Assembly (NCBI RefSeq): GCF_009796865.1
Contig: NZ_CP047028.1
Span: 2,790,001 to 2,854,000 of the forward strand
Length of the DNA: 64,000 nucleotides
Reading direction: 5' to 3'
Origin: Formosa sp. L2A11
Lineage (GTDB): Bacteria; Bacteroidota; Bacteroidia; Flavobacteriales; Flavobacteriaceae
Position numbers and translations under genes: made by a program. The notes beneath the pieces are model-generated. The model worked only from the letters and a program-made list of their open reading frames with translations. It was not told the origin of the DNA and searched no databases. Below, piece by piece: positions 1 to 9,686 of this stretch. The number at the start of each line of letters is the position of its first letter. Positions within the stretch are counted from its first letter, which is position 1.

Positions 1-178
1 CTGTACCTAAAACCGCAAAATCTACATGCGCTTTGTTTAATAATTTTACAAATGCCTTGGTAATTTTTTTTGCTCTATCATCAAAACTTCCAGCACAACC
101 AACCCAAAACAAAACGTCTGGTTGCTTGCCTTGAGCCATATATTCTGCCATTGTAGGCACTTTTAGTAATTCGCTCAT
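1..178 (-). CDS. (Fe-S)-binding cysteine-rich (CCG-type) protein, 5' part only
   Basis: The first 59 codons of a minus-strand gene run off the left edge of the window. The translation starts MSELLKVPTMAEYMAQGK and contains FWVGCAGSFDDRA, which resembles the N-terminus of heterodisulfide reductase subunit B-like, CCG-domain (Fe-S) proteins. It follows the membrane 4Fe-4S protein at 228-1538 by about 50 bases on the same strand. The two probably form an electron-transfer pair, one anchored and one soluble. The electron donor and acceptor cannot be read from the sequence. The cysteine clusters of the CCG domain would lie mostly outside the window. Confidence 0.75.
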   Translation of the reverse strand, partial: MSELLKVPTMAEYMAQGKQPDVLFWVGCAGSFDDRAKKITKAFVKLLNKAHVDFAVLGT

Positions 179-227
179 CTTTCTTATTTTGATTTTATGT
201 GTTTATAAACTTTAAGCATATTAAAAC

Positions 228-1538
228 TTATTCGTCTTTCCAATTTAAACGATCCATTTGGTTGTAAGGCCATGGTGCACCGTTGTTTTCTATGTTTGTC
301 ATCATGTTATTTAGCTCTACAGGAGCAGCAGACTGTTCCATTACTAAATAACGTCTCATATCTATAATTATAGATAATGGGTTTATACTAACTGGACAAG
401 CTTCTACACAAGCATTACACGAGGTACATGCCCAAAGCTCTTCATTAGTTATATAATCTCCAAATAATTGTTTGCCATCGTCGTTAAAAACACCATTATT
501 AGCATCTATATTCTTACCAACTTCTTCCAGACGATCTCTGGTGTCCATCATGATTTTACGAGGCGATAATTTTTTTCCTGTTTGGTTGGCAGGACATTCA
601 CTAGTACAACGTCCGCATTCTGTACATGTATATGCATTTAATAATTGTACCCAATTTAAATCTTGAACATCGCTAGCTCCAAATTTAGCAACTTCTTCTT
701 CTCCAGACTCGTTTTCTGCAGGAGGTGCAAACGGATCTGCATTAGGATCCATCATCATCATCACTTCTTTAGTTACAGCTTCAAGATTATCTAATTCACC
801 TTTAGGTTTTACACTACCATAATATGTGTTTGGAAATGCTAAAAGAATATGTAAATGTTTAGAAAAGTATAAGTAATTCAGGAATGTTAGAATACCAATA
901 ATATGAATCCACCATGCTGCTCTTTCTATAATATGAAGAGTGCCTTCTGAAAGACCGCTAAATAGAGGCGCTATAAATTGACTAATTACATTACCACTAT
1001 TCATAGCTTGAAAATGTACATCGGTTGCATTCATAACAAGAAACAATGTCATTAACACCATTTCGAAATATAAAATAATATTTCCATCGTTTTTTGGCCA
1101 TCCTTTCATTTCTGGCTTCCAAAAGCGTTGTAATTTAATTACGTTTCTTCTAATCCAAAATATAATTACAGCAACAAAAACTAAGCTTGCTAAAATTTCG
1201 AACGCACCAATTAAACATCCGTAAACAACTCCTAAACCTGAGAAAATACGGAGTGTTCCGAAAAGGCCATCGATTATAATTTCTAAGACTTCTATATTTA
1301 TAATTACAAACCCTACATACACAATAATATGTAGAAAACCAGCTATAGGACGATGTACCATTTTACTTTGCCCTAAAGCAATTCTGGCCATGTTTTTCCA
1401 ACGCTGGGAAGTATTATCGCTAACGTCTACATCTCGACCTAAATTAATGTTTCGTATTAATTTCTTTACATTTTTTGCAAAGTAACCGATACCAGCAATT
1501 AAAATTATCGCGAATAATATGTTAGGAATAATGCTCAT
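228..1538 (-). CDS. Membrane-anchored 4Fe-4S dicluster oxidoreductase
   Basis: This 436-aa protein has about five hydrophobic segments in its first 235 residues (near 5-22, 66-88, 100-128, 156-172 and 208-232). A soluble C-terminal domain follows with two ferredoxin-type cluster motifs, CTECGRCTSECP at about 305-316 and CTSCNACVEACP at about 371-382. The layout resembles HdrE/NarI-like membrane subunits fused to an HdrC-like ferredoxin domain, so quinone-linked electron transfer at the inner membrane is the likely role (inference). The downstream CCG-type protein is the expected partner. The MCE gene lies 7 bases upstream, so the four minus-strand genes from 3754 down are probably co-transcribed. 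Confidence 0.8.
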   Translation of the reverse strand: MSIIPNILFAIILIAGIGYFAKNVKKLIRNINLGRDVDVSDNTSQRWKNMARIALGQSKMVHRPIAGFLHIIVYVGFVIINIEVLEIIIDGLFGTLRIFSGLGVVYGCLIGAFEILASLVFVAVIIFWIRRNVIKLQRFWKPEMKGWPKNDGNIILYFEMVLMTLFLVMNATDVHFQAMNSGNVISQFIAPLFSGLSEGTLHIIERAAWWIHIIGILTFLNYLYFSKHLHILLAFPNTYYGSVKPKGELDNLEAVTKEVMMMMDPNADPFAPPAENESGEEEVAKFGASDVQDLNWVQLLNAYTCTECGRCTSECPANQTGKKLSPRKIMMDTRDRLEEVGKNIDANNGVFNDDGKQLFGDYITNEELWACTSCNACVEACPVSINPLSIIIDMRRYLVMEQSAAPVELNNMMTNIENNGAPWPYNQMDRLNWKDE

Positions 1539-1545
1539 AAATTAA

Positions 1546-2532
1546 TTAGTTATTAGTTGTATGTACTTCTATATTAGTCCCGTTATCTTCTGCTTGATTC
1601 TCTAAAGCATCAAAATCGTTTGGTTTCTTTCCGAAAACAGAAAAATGAATATAACGTTTAGGATTAAGTTTCATATCCTGAAGTAATTGCTCTAATTGAA
1701 GCGTGGCGCCTTCTAAGTTATTATATAATTGGTCGTCTTTTAATAACTTACCTAAAGAACCTTCTCCTTTATTTACATTATCTAATACGCCATTAAAAGA
1801 AGCTAAAGATTGCTCTAAATTTGTTACTACACCAGAAATATTAGTTGCAGCTAAAGAATCTGAAATCTTAGAAAAATTACTTGTCGTATTATTTAAATTA
1901 GATAATGTGCTGTTTATATTAGCTTCATTACTCGTTAATATGCCATTTAAAGATTGAGAAGTCGATTTAAACGATGTTATTGTTTGGTCTAAAGATGCAA
2001 TAGCATTTTTAAGATTTGTTGTTGTTTTATCGTCAAAAATATTACTAAAACTTAAAAGTAAAGAATCTGCATTTTGTGTTAACGATTCTATTTTCTTTTG
2101 TAATGGTGCTAATTTTTCTCCAACAACATCTGTTAATCCAGATTTTCTACTTGCAACTAAATAATCTTCATCTTTTGCTAATTCTGCATTATCTAAAGCA
2201 GGAATAATGGCTATAGATTTACCACCAATTAAGCTAGTATCGTAAAGTTCGGCAGTACTATTTTTAGAAAATGAATAATCATTATCTATAAGAAGTGTAA
2301 CTACTAAAGTTGCATCGTCTTTTAATCTAATTTCCTTGACTTTACCAACGGGTAAACCACTAATTGTAACGGGAGTCGATAATGTTAAACCTTCTACATT
2401 ATCGTAGTTAACATAAAATGTTCTAGAAGAAGAGAATAAATTTTCACCTTTTAAAAAATTAATTCCAAATATTAAAAATATAATCCCTGCAATAACAAGA
2501 ACTGCTATTTTGATTTCTTTTGATATCTTCAA
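1546..2532 (-). CDS. MlaD/MCE-family lipid-transport protein
   Basis: The 328-aa protein has one N-terminal membrane helix (about 8-27), then an MCE domain (about 37-115, with VTISGLPVGKVKEIRL). The long C-terminal half is helical, Ser/Asn/Leu-rich and probably coiled coil. MCE proteins of this layout sit in the inner membrane and form rings or tunnels that move phospholipids between membranes. The usual partner permease and ATPase genes are not adjacent. Instead it lies between a cell-wall amidase and Fe-S proteins, an order I associate with Flavobacteriaceae. The substrate cannot be inferred. Confidence 0.85.
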   Translation of the reverse strand: MKISKEIKIAVLVIAGIIFLIFGINFLKGENLFSSSRTFYVNYDNVEGLTLSTPVTISGLPVGKVKEIRLKDDATLVVTLLIDNDYSFSKNSTAELYDTSLIGGKSIAIIPALDNAELAKDEDYLVASRKSGLTDVVGEKLAPLQKKIESLTQNADSLLLSFSNIFDDKTTTNLKNAIASLDQTITSFKSTSQSLNGILTSNEANINSTLSNLNNTTSNFSKISDSLAATNISGVVTNLEQSLASFNGVLDNVNKGEGSLGKLLKDDQLYNNLEGATLQLEQLLQDMKLNPKRYIHFSVFGKKPNDFDALENQAEDNGTNIEVHTTNN

Positions 2533-2584
2533 AGCAATGTTTTTAGTTAATAAACAAAATTAGAAATAATAAAATTAGGATTCA

Positions 2585-3754
2585 CTAATTTGAAGCTGTT
2601 TTTAAAGCTTGATCTATATGCACCTGCTCTCCGTTTTTAAAAGCAACTATAAAACTGGTATTAAAACCTTTTGCTTTTGCTCTAGATAATAAACTTTTTG
2701 CTTCGCTATAAGTTGCAGAACTACCGTAATAATATTTATACATTCTACCTACTTGTCCTCTAGTTATAGGTTTTAATCCGTTAAAATTATAAGGTTTAGT
2801 TTCTAATTTAGTAGAACTTGCGGAAATTTGCACTTTAAATTCTACCTTACTAGATACTTCGGTGTCTTCTATAACTTCTGGTTCTGGCGTTTTTACAGCG
2901 ACTTCTTCTGGTGTAATGGCTGTAACAGCTTTCGCTTCAGGCAGCTTCTTTGATTCACTAATATTTTCACCGACATTTAAATCTAATGTTTTTTTGTATT
3001 CTAAAATAGCATCTGCTATTGCTGTCGAAACTTGAGCTTGTCCTTTACTAGAATTTAAATAGTGACCTTCTTCGTTATTTGTTATAAAACCAGTTTCTAC
3101 AAGTACACTAGGCATATAAGTATTGTGCATAACCCATAAACTAGCCTGTTTTACACCTCTACTTTTACGTTTTAATTTATTTGTAAAATTATTTTCAATC
3201 ATGCTAGCAAGTAAAATACTATGATCTATATAGTCTTCTTGCATTAATGTTAGTCCAATTAAAGATTCTGGAGCAGTAGGATTAAAACCGTCATAATGAG
3301 CTTGGTAATCATCCTCTAAAAGAATTACTTCGTTTTCTTGTTTAGCGACATCAAAGTTTCGTTTTGTATTAGCTACACCTACAACATAAGTTTCAGAACC
3401 ATAAGCTTGTGAAGTGTGTGCATTACAATGTACAGATACAAATAAATCTGCATCTGCTTGATTTGCAATTTTTGCTCTTCCTCTTAAAGTAACGAAAACA
3501 TCGGTTTTACGGGTATAAATGACTTTAATATCAGGGTTTTTCTCTAACTCTGCTCCTATTTTTAAAACAATTTTTAAAGCAACTTCTTTCTCTGTAAACC
3601 CGAATTTGGTAGGCTTTCCTGGATCATGACCACCATGTCCAGCATCTAAAACAACAACGAATTTACTGGTTTTAAGAGATTTATCACTAGTGAATGCTGT
3701 TAAAAAGAAGAAACATATAATTGGTAATATAAATATAATAGATTTTGTTTTCAT
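2585..3754 (-). CDS. N-acetylmuramoyl-L-alanine amidase (Amidase_3) with C-terminal SPOR-like region
   Basis: The 389-aa protein begins with a hydrophobic export signal (about 1-23). The Amidase_3 zinc hydrolase domain follows, with VVLDAGHGGHDPG, the second-ligand region LFVSVHCNAH and the catalytic glutamate in VLVETGFITN. It cleaves the amide bond between muramic acid and the stem peptide in the periplasm. The last ~75 residues (VEFKVQISASS... to the end) look like a SPOR-type peptidoglycan-binding module. A linker rich in Glu/Val/Thr joins the two. It is divergent from the LptD-like gene, and both act in envelope biogenesis. Confidence 0.9.
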   Translation of the reverse strand: MKTKSIIFILPIICFFFLTAFTSDKSLKTSKFVVVLDAGHGGHDPGKPTKFGFTEKEVALKIVLKIGAELEKNPDIKVIYTRKTDVFVTLRGRAKIANQADADLFVSVHCNAHTSQAYGSETYVVGVANTKRNFDVAKQENEVILLEDDYQAHYDGFNPTAPESLIGLTLMQEDYIDHSILLASMIENNFTNKLKRKSRGVKQASLWVMHNTYMPSVLVETGFITNNEEGHYLNSSKGQAQVSTAIADAILEYKKTLDLNVGENISESKKLPEAKAVTAITPEEVAVKTPEPEVIEDTEVSSKVEFKVQISASSTKLETKPYNFNGLKPITRGQVGRMYKYYYGSSATYSEAKSLLSRAKAKGFNTSFIVAFKNGEQVHIDQALKTASN

Positions 3755-3830
3755 AAATACTATAACTGTAAAGGCAACTGTTTATTATTAAAATTTAGTG
3801 AATATTAATCGTTCTCAAAAAATATATATG

Positions 3831-3838
3831 TAATTTTG
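3831..3838 (+). promoter_or_regulatory. Candidate -7 box (TAATTTTG) for the LptD-like gene
   Basis: TAATTTTG matches the Bacteroidota TAnnTTTG box and lies about 50 bases before the coding start at 3889. I see no convincing TTTG -33 partner. Confidence 0.4.
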
Positions 3839-3888
3839 GCTTTTTTAAAACACTATTTTTAAACTTTACAAAAATACATTTAAAAGCA

Positions 3889-6612
3889 TTGCGTTCAAAC
3901 AACTTTCAAATACTTTTAGCTTTAAGTTTTACAGTGCTTATCAACACTTTTAGCTATTCTCAAGACTTGCCTAAACCTGTAAAGGTAATAAAACCGACAA
4001 CTAAAGAATCTCCTTTTATAAATCCAACAATTAGCGTAGATAGCTTAGCCGCAAAAACAATAACAGAACGCGCTCAAGATAGTATTTTAGTTGATAGTTC
4101 AAATCATAAAAAAGAATTTTTAACCGATATCGTTAAATACTCGGCTAAAGATTATACTTCATTTAATAGATTAGAACAAAAACTATACCTCTATAATGAG
4201 GCTGAAGTAGATTATCAAGACATGAACATTAAAGCTGGTGTTATTGTTATTGATTATAGTAAAAATGAAGTGTACGCTGGTCGCATAAAAGATTCTACTG
4301 GAGCTATGATACAGAAACCTGTATTTACACAGTCTGAAAGTGTTGTAGAACCCGATTCTATTCGTTTTAATTTCGATACTCAGAAAGCATTAATTTATAA
4401 TTCTAAAACAGAACAAAGCGGATTTAATATTTTGGCCCCTATTGTAAAAAAAGAAAACGATTCTGTTATTTACATGGCTAGAGCTAAATTTACAACTTCA
4501 GAAGATATAGATAACCCTGAATATTATTTTAAAGCCAGTAAGATTAAATATGTTCCGGACGAGAAAATTGTTGTGGGTCCAACGCATATGGTTATTGCAG
4601 ATGTTCCTACACCAATTGCGGTACCTTTTGGATTTTTCCCTTTAACAGATACACAAACCTCTGGTATTATTATTCCTAGTTTTGGTCAAGATAGTGATCG
4701 TGGTTACTTCCTGCAAAATGGAGGTTATTATTTTGCCATGAGTGATTATGCCGATTTAACCATTTTAGGAGATTATTATACCAATGGTAGTTACGGTTTA
4801 AATATTGAAAGTAATTATGCTTTAAAATATAAGTTTAGAGGTAGTATGTCTTTTAGGTATGAAAGTCTAATAGATAGTGAAAAGGGATTCCCTGACTACT
4901 CAAAATCTACTATATATAATATTCGTTGGTCGCATAGTCAGGATTCGAAAGCAAGTCCAAATTCAAGTTTTTCTGCTTCTGTAAACTTAGGGAGTAGCTC
5001 CTATTATCAGACTTCTGTAAATTCTTTAAATACAGGAAACTATTTAAATAACACATTATCATCTTCTGTAGCATATTCAAAAACTTTTAGTGGAGCGCCA
5101 CAAGTAAATGTTAGTGTTGCCGCAACACATTCCCAAAATACAACCACAGAAGTTATAAATATGTCGCTTCCAAATATATCTGGTAGTGTAGATAGAGTTT
5201 ATCCTTTTGCTCCAAAAACAGGTACAAAAAGTGGTATTATAGATAATATAAATTTTCAATATTCTGTAGATGCTGAAAACCAAATAGAAACTACAGATTC
5301 ATTATTCTTCAAGCCTCAAATGTTTAAAGATGCAGAAGCAGGTGTACAACATAGTATACCGGTAAGCACCAATTTTAAACTTTTTAAATACTTAAGTTTA
5401 AGTGCAGGAACATCGTTTGAAGAAAACTGGACATTTAAAACTATAAATAGATATTACGATCAAGATTTAGGCGAAACGGTAACAGAAACTGTAAATGGTT
5501 TTGATGCCTATAGAACCTATAATTTTAGTACTAGTTTAGGAACCACTATTTATGGTATGTTCGATTTTAAGGGCAAAGGAAAAGATCCTAAAATACAAGC
5601 GATAAGACACGTAATGAGGCCCTCTATTAGTTATAGCTTGACACCTTCATTCGATCAATATTACGATACATACGAAGTTATTTCTACTGAAGGTACAGAA
5701 CTAGAAACATATTCTCGTTTTGAAGAATCTATATATGGTGCGCCTAATCAAAATTTCTCGTCTTCTGTAGGATTTTCTTTAGCAAACAATTTAGAAGCTA
5801 AAGTAAGAGATAATGATAGTACTGCTACCGAAGCTAAAAAAATTACACTTATAAATAGTTTAACATTTTCTACATCTTATAATTTTGCAGGAGATTCTTT
5901 AAGATGGAGTCCGCTTAGAATTAGTGGAGGAACATCTATTTTAGATAGTAAAATGAATATAAACTTTGGTGCCACTTTAGATCCTTATGCATTAGACAAT
6001 AACAATACTAAGGTAGATGTTTATAATATAAATAATAATGGAAGTTTATTTAGATTAACTAGTGCTAACTTAACTTTAAGTTACTCACTATCTAACGAAT
6101 TGTTTGGAGGAAAATCTCAAGACGACGACAAAGGCATACAAGAAAACCTTCGTGGAGGTGGTAGAGATGATGACTTATTTGGTGTATCTCAAGATTTTGC
6201 CAATAATAATTTTTTCGATGATAAAGAAGAAGACGAGGATGAAGAGGATAAGGAAAATAATAATAAGTTCTATAATTATAAAATTCCCTGGACCTTAAAC
6301 TTAGCTTACGCCGTTAACTATTCCAATTCTGCAAGGAATAACGAAATTTCATCACATTCCTTAATGTTTTCTGGAGACGTAGCGCTTTCTCCACGTTGGA
6401 GTGTTGGAGCTTCTTCAGGTTACGATTTTAAGGATATGGGATTCACATATACACAATTACGTTTAGAACGTGATTTATTAAGTTGGAAAATGAATTTTAG
6501 TTGGGTACCTTTTGGAACAAGTAAATCTTGGTACTTCTTTATTGGAATAAAATCTAGTATCTTAAGTGATCTTAAATACGATAAACGTTTACAATCAGAT
6601 AAAAGTCTATAA
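3889..6612 (+). CDS. lptD: LptD-like outer-membrane LPS assembly protein
   Basis: This 907-aa protein has an export signal (LLALSFTVLINTFSYSQ). A periplasmic OstA/LptA-like part follows (about 90-250, including YLYNEAEVDYQDMNIKAGVI and VPFGFFPL). The long remainder alternates aromatic and polar residues and ends in aromatic strands, as expected for a large beta-barrel. LptD inserts lipopolysaccharide into the outer leaflet. No ATG precedes the mature part, so TTG at 3889 is the best visible start. A very acidic, Asn-rich insert near residues 740-800 probably forms a loop. RidA follows 10 bases downstream. Confidence 0.8.
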   Translation: MRSNNFQILLALSFTVLINTFSYSQDLPKPVKVIKPTTKESPFINPTISVDSLAAKTITERAQDSILVDSSNHKKEFLTDIVKYSAKDYTSFNRLEQKLYLYNEAEVDYQDMNIKAGVIVIDYSKNEVYAGRIKDSTGAMIQKPVFTQSESVVEPDSIRFNFDTQKALIYNSKTEQSGFNILAPIVKKENDSVIYMARAKFTTSEDIDNPEYYFKASKIKYVPDEKIVVGPTHMVIADVPTPIAVPFGFFPLTDTQTSGIIIPSFGQDSDRGYFLQNGGYYFAMSDYADLTILGDYYTNGSYGLNIESNYALKYKFRGSMSFRYESLIDSEKGFPDYSKSTIYNIRWSHSQDSKASPNSSFSASVNLGSSSYYQTSVNSLNTGNYLNNTLSSSVAYSKTFSGAPQVNVSVAATHSQNTTTEVINMSLPNISGSVDRVYPFAPKTGTKSGIIDNINFQYSVDAENQIETTDSLFFKPQMFKDAEAGVQHSIPVSTNFKLFKYLSLSAGTSFEENWTFKTINRYYDQDLGETVTETVNGFDAYRTYNFSTSLGTTIYGMFDFKGKGKDPKIQAIRHVMRPSISYSLTPSFDQYYDTYEVISTEGTELETYSRFEESIYGAPNQNFSSSVGFSLANNLEAKVRDNDSTATEAKKITLINSLTFSTSYNFAGDSLRWSPLRISGGTSILDSKMNINFGATLDPYALDNNNTKVDVYNINNNGSLFRLTSANLTLSYSLSNELFGGKSQDDDKGIQENLRGGGRDDDLFGVSQDFANNNFFDDKEEDEDEEDKENNNKFYNYKIPWTLNLAYAVNYSNSARNNEISSHSLMFSGDVALSPRWSVGASSGYDFKDMGFTYTQLRLERDLLSWKMNFSWVPFGTSKSWYFFIGIKSSILSDLKYDKRLQSDKSL

Positions 6613-6622
6613 ATTTATATAT

Positions 6623-7003
6623 ATGAAAACAATTATTACAACACCAGATGCTCCTGCTCCTATTGGTCCTTATAACCAAGCTGTATTAAAAAATGGTATG
6701 TTATATGCTTCAGGTCAAATTGCAATCGATCCAGCAACTAGCGAATTGGTTTTAGATGATATTAAAACTGAAACGACTCAAGTTATGAAAAACATGGAAG
6801 CGATCTTAAAAGCTGCCGACATGACTTTTGAAGATGTTATTAAAACCTCTATTTTTATTAGTGATATGAATAACTTCGCGCAAATAAACGAAATCTATGG
6901 TCAGTATTTTAATGAAGCTACTGCTCCTGCAAGAGAAACTGTAGAAGTTGCTAACTTGCCTAAATTTGTTAATGTTGAAATTAGCTTTTTAGCTTCAAAA
7001 TAA
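6623..7003 (+). CDS. ridA: RidA family enamine/imine deaminase
   Basis: The 126-aa protein is full length for the YjgF/YER057c/UK114 family. RidA hydrolyses reactive 2-aminoacrylate and related enamines released by PLP enzymes. Family motifs are PIGPYNQAV near the start, YASGQIAIDP and the C-terminal ARETVEVANLPK, where Arg binds the substrate carboxylate. A longer frame starts at 6566 inside the LptD gene. The ATG at 6623 gives the normal N-terminus MKTIITTPDAPAPIGPYNQ, so I chose it. It is probably transcribed with lptD and ends at the hairpin at 7026. Confidence 0.92.
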   Translation: MKTIITTPDAPAPIGPYNQAVLKNGMLYASGQIAIDPATSELVLDDIKTETTQVMKNMEAILKAADMTFEDVIKTSIFISDMNNFAQINEIYGQYFNEATAPARETVEVANLPKFVNVEISFLASK

Positions 7004-7025
7004 AATTCTATTTTAAAATATATAT

Positions 7026-7058
7026 GCCCAAACTTGATAAAAGTTTGGGCTATTTTTT
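7026..7058 (+). terminator. Intrinsic terminator after ridA
   Basis: A perfect 10-bp stem (GCCCAAACTT / AAGTTTGGGC) with a 5-base loop is followed by TATTTTTT. Confidence 0.85.
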
Positions 7059-7120
7059 GCAAACTATTTTCTTGTAAAGAACTTTAATGTACTTTTATAA
7101 AGTAATAAAATCCCACTTGT

Positions 7121-8161
7121 ATGCGTATTGAAAATGAAATAAAATTAGGCTTTAAAGATGTTATGTTCCGTCCAAAACGATCTACATTAAAAAGCCGCTC
7201 ACAAGTAAGTTTAGATCGCGAATTTACATTTTTACACAGTCAGACTAAATGGACAGGAGTTCCCATTATGGCAGCTAACATGGATACTGTAGGTACGTTT
7301 TCTCTAGCCTTAGCTTTAGCAAAACAAAACTTGTTTACAGCCATTCAAAAACATTATAGTTTAGAAGAATGGAATACATTTATTGCTGAAGCTCCCGAAG
7401 GTATCGAAAATTATATAGCAGTAAGTACTGGAACAAATGTAAAGGATAGTGAGAAACTAAAACAAATTTTTGAAAAACATCCGCAACTGCGTTTTATATG
7501 TATTGATGTTGCTAACGGATATTCTGAACATTTTGTGAAATTTGTAAAGCAAACTAGAGCACAACATCCTGATAAAGTAATTATAGCTGGAAATGTAGTT
7601 ACAGGAGAAATGGTTGAAGAATTACTACTCTCTGGTGCAGACATTATTAAAGTAGGAATTGGCCCTGGATCTGTTTGTACTACACGTGTTAAAACAGGTG
7701 TTGGTTATCCTCAATTATCGGCTATTATAGAGTGCGCAGATGCTGCACATGGCTTAGGCGGACAAATAATAAGTGATGGTGGTTGTGCTGTTCCAGGAGA
7801 TGTCTCTAAAGCTTTTGGTGCTGGAGCAGATTTTGTTATGCTTGGTGGTATGCTTGCCGGACATGAAGAAAGTGGCGGACAATTAATAGAACGCGAAGGC
7901 AAACAATTTAAACAATTTTATGGAATGAGTAGTGAAACCGCTATGGATAAATATGTAGGTGGAGTTGCAGAATATAGAGCAAGTGAAGGAAAGACCGTAG
8001 AGGTTCCTTTTAAAGGCCCTGTAGAGCATACTTTACAAGATATTTTAGGTGGAATACGAAGCACTTGTACTTATGTTGGTGCAGAGCGTTTAAAAGAATT
8101 AACAAAACGCACAACATTTATTCGTGTTGCAGAACAAGAAAACCAAGTGTATACAAAGTAA
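7121..8161 (+). CDS. guaC: GMP reductase
   Basis: The 346-aa protein matches the length of bacterial GuaC (about 347). It has the catalytic cysteine motif [20 protein letters not shown] at about residue 180. There is no CBS pair, which argues for GMP reductase over IMP dehydrogenase. The enzyme converts GMP to IMP and ammonia with NADPH in purine salvage. Further family signs are [12 protein letters not shown] near residue 50 and the flap region [15 protein letters not shown]. It stands alone between two terminators, so it is probably monocistronic. Confidence 0.95.
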   Translation: MRIENEIKLGFKDVMFRPKRSTLKSRSQVSLDREFTFLHSQTKWTGVPIMAANMDTVGTFSLALALAKQNLFTAIQKHYSLEEWNTFIAEAPEGIENYIAVSTGTNVKDSEKLKQIFEKHPQLRFICIDVANGYSEHFVKFVKQTRAQHPDKVIIAGNVVTGEMVEELLLSGADIIKVGIGPGSVCTTRVKTGVGYPQLSAIIECADAAHGLGGQIISDGGCAVPGDVSKAFGAGADFVMLGGMLAGHEESGGQLIEREGKQFKQFYGMSSETAMDKYVGGVAEYRASEGKTVEVPFKGPVEHTLQDILGGIRSTCTYVGAERLKELTKRTTFIRVAEQENQVYTK

Positions 8162-8204
8162 TAAGAACTATAAAATATTAGGTATCTTTAAAACCTATTA
8201 AAAA

Positions 8205-8242
8205 CAAAAATCTCGAGTTATTAGCTCGAGATTTTTGTTTTA
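8205..8242. terminator. Bidirectional terminator between guaC and the lipoprotein gene
   Basis: CAAAAATCTCGAG and CTCGAGATTTTTG form a 13-bp stem with a 7-base loop, with A/T tracts on both sides, between convergent genes. Confidence 0.85.
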
Positions 8243-8261
8243 TAAGTTGAATATATTAATG

Positions 8262-9512
8262 CTAATATTCAACAATTTTATCTACTACTAATTGTTTTAA
8301 AATAGAGTCGCTATCTTCTAATTTATACTGTATTTGTCTTGACTTTCCTGTAAGGGTATTGTTTTCGTAAATAGGAAAACGTTGTATAAAAGTACCTTCA
8401 ACCATTGCAAATTCATCATGACCATTATAACCTATATTAGCGTCTTCATGCTCTGCAATTTTAGAAACCTTAATTATACTTATAGATTTTTCATCATTTA
8501 CAGAAAAACCAAAGACTTCGCCTTTAGCGTCTGTTCCTGATGTTGTATAAACTAGTATTTCAGGAAATGTATCGTTATTTAAATCATCTATTTCTACGTT
8601 CGTTATCTCTCCTTTAACATCACTTATTTTAGAAGGTGCTATATCTATTCCTCTTGGAGTAATTGTTATTACACCATTATTTTCTTCAATAAGATAAAAC
8701 ACATCGTTATAACTTAAAGATCTAGAATACTCAATTTTATCAATTTGTGTTGTGTCTAAATCACCTTCAAATTTTGCATAAGTTCCGGATAAACTAGCTC
8801 CTCCATTACAAAAAGAATGTAATGCGTATTCTTCTGTTTCTGGATCTGTAGATATGCTTACACCTTCTTTATTAAACGTAAACAAGATATTAATACCATT
8901 TTCAAGAACCTTTAAAGTACTATTGCTACTAGCATTACCAATGGCATCGAATGTACAAGTTCCTCTTTTTTTGTCTCCTCTAGAGCGTATAGTAATTTTA
9001 GTTCTATAATCGTCTATTGGTTTAATCATTATAGCAACCCAATCATGACCATTATCTTTTTTATTGTAATCATCATTTACATAATTACCATAATAAGTCG
9101 TATCTAATTTAGCAATAATAGATTCTTTTTCAACCTCTATCGATGTTGTTTTAAGGTGTCCTTTGGCAATAACATCATCGTCTTTACTCCAAGTAAAAGC
9201 ACTACCATTAGTTAATAAAGTATAACCATCTTTATTTTTATATGTTGTGCCATTAGCACTTTCTATATGTTGTAAAATAAAATCTTTATTTTCTTTAGTA
9301 TCGTGTACTGTAATCTTACCATCTGCACTACCTGAATTTGCAATGATTACATATTCGTTTTCATTGTTATCGGATACAAATATGGTTGAAGAACTAGATT
9401 CTACTATTTCTAAAGCAGATAAACTTGTATCTTTTTCTTGCTTACAAGACGTAAGACAAAAAGAAATGGTAAAAGCACTTATAATGAAATGAATCTTATT
9501 AAAACACATCAT
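8262..9512 (-). CDS. Lipoprotein with an N-terminal MliC-like domain
   Basis: The 416-aa protein starts with a lipoprotein signal (lipobox-like LTSC near residue 23). Residues about 45-110 resemble the MliC fold (membrane-bound inhibitor of C-type lysozyme), including NGTTYKNKDGYTLLTNGSAF and WSKDDDVIAKG. The rest, about 300 residues, has beta-rich segments, such as DLNNDTFPEILVYTTSG, that look like an FG-GAP or VCBS-type strand. I do not recognise that part. MliC proteins bind host or competitor lysozyme at the cell surface. Whether this larger protein inhibits lysozyme is inference. It is monocistronic and convergent with guaC. Confidence 0.6.
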   Translation of the reverse strand: MMCFNKIHFIISAFTISFCLTSCKQEKDTSLSALEIVESSSSTIFVSDNNENEYVIIANSGSADGKITVHDTKENKDFILQHIESANGTTYKNKDGYTLLTNGSAFTWSKDDDVIAKGHLKTTSIEVEKESIIAKLDTTYYGNYVNDDYNKKDNGHDWVAIMIKPIDDYRTKITIRSRGDKKRGTCTFDAIGNASSNSTLKVLENGINILFTFNKEGVSISTDPETEEYALHSFCNGGASLSGTYAKFEGDLDTTQIDKIEYSRSLSYNDVFYLIEENNGVITITPRGIDIAPSKISDVKGEITNVEIDDLNNDTFPEILVYTTSGTDAKGEVFGFSVNDEKSISIIKVSKIAEHEDANIGYNGHDEFAMVEGTFIQRFPIYENNTLTGKSRQIQYKLEDSDSILKQLVVDKIVEY

Positions 9513-9686
9513 AATTAACTGTTTTGTAAATAGTTGAAGTATTAAATTTAATTAAAAATAAAATATATAGCATTATATAAATACTATTTTTTTTAGTTTA
9601 AATAAATAAAACATTTTCAATTAAAATTATTTTAACGATAAAAAGGGATGACAAATAAAATTAAAATTATGTTATATATAACATAA

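Noticed and set aside
472..666. Short plus-strand frame within the Fe-S gene
   Set aside because: Its frame is antisense to the conserved cysteine motifs and has no plausible start signal.
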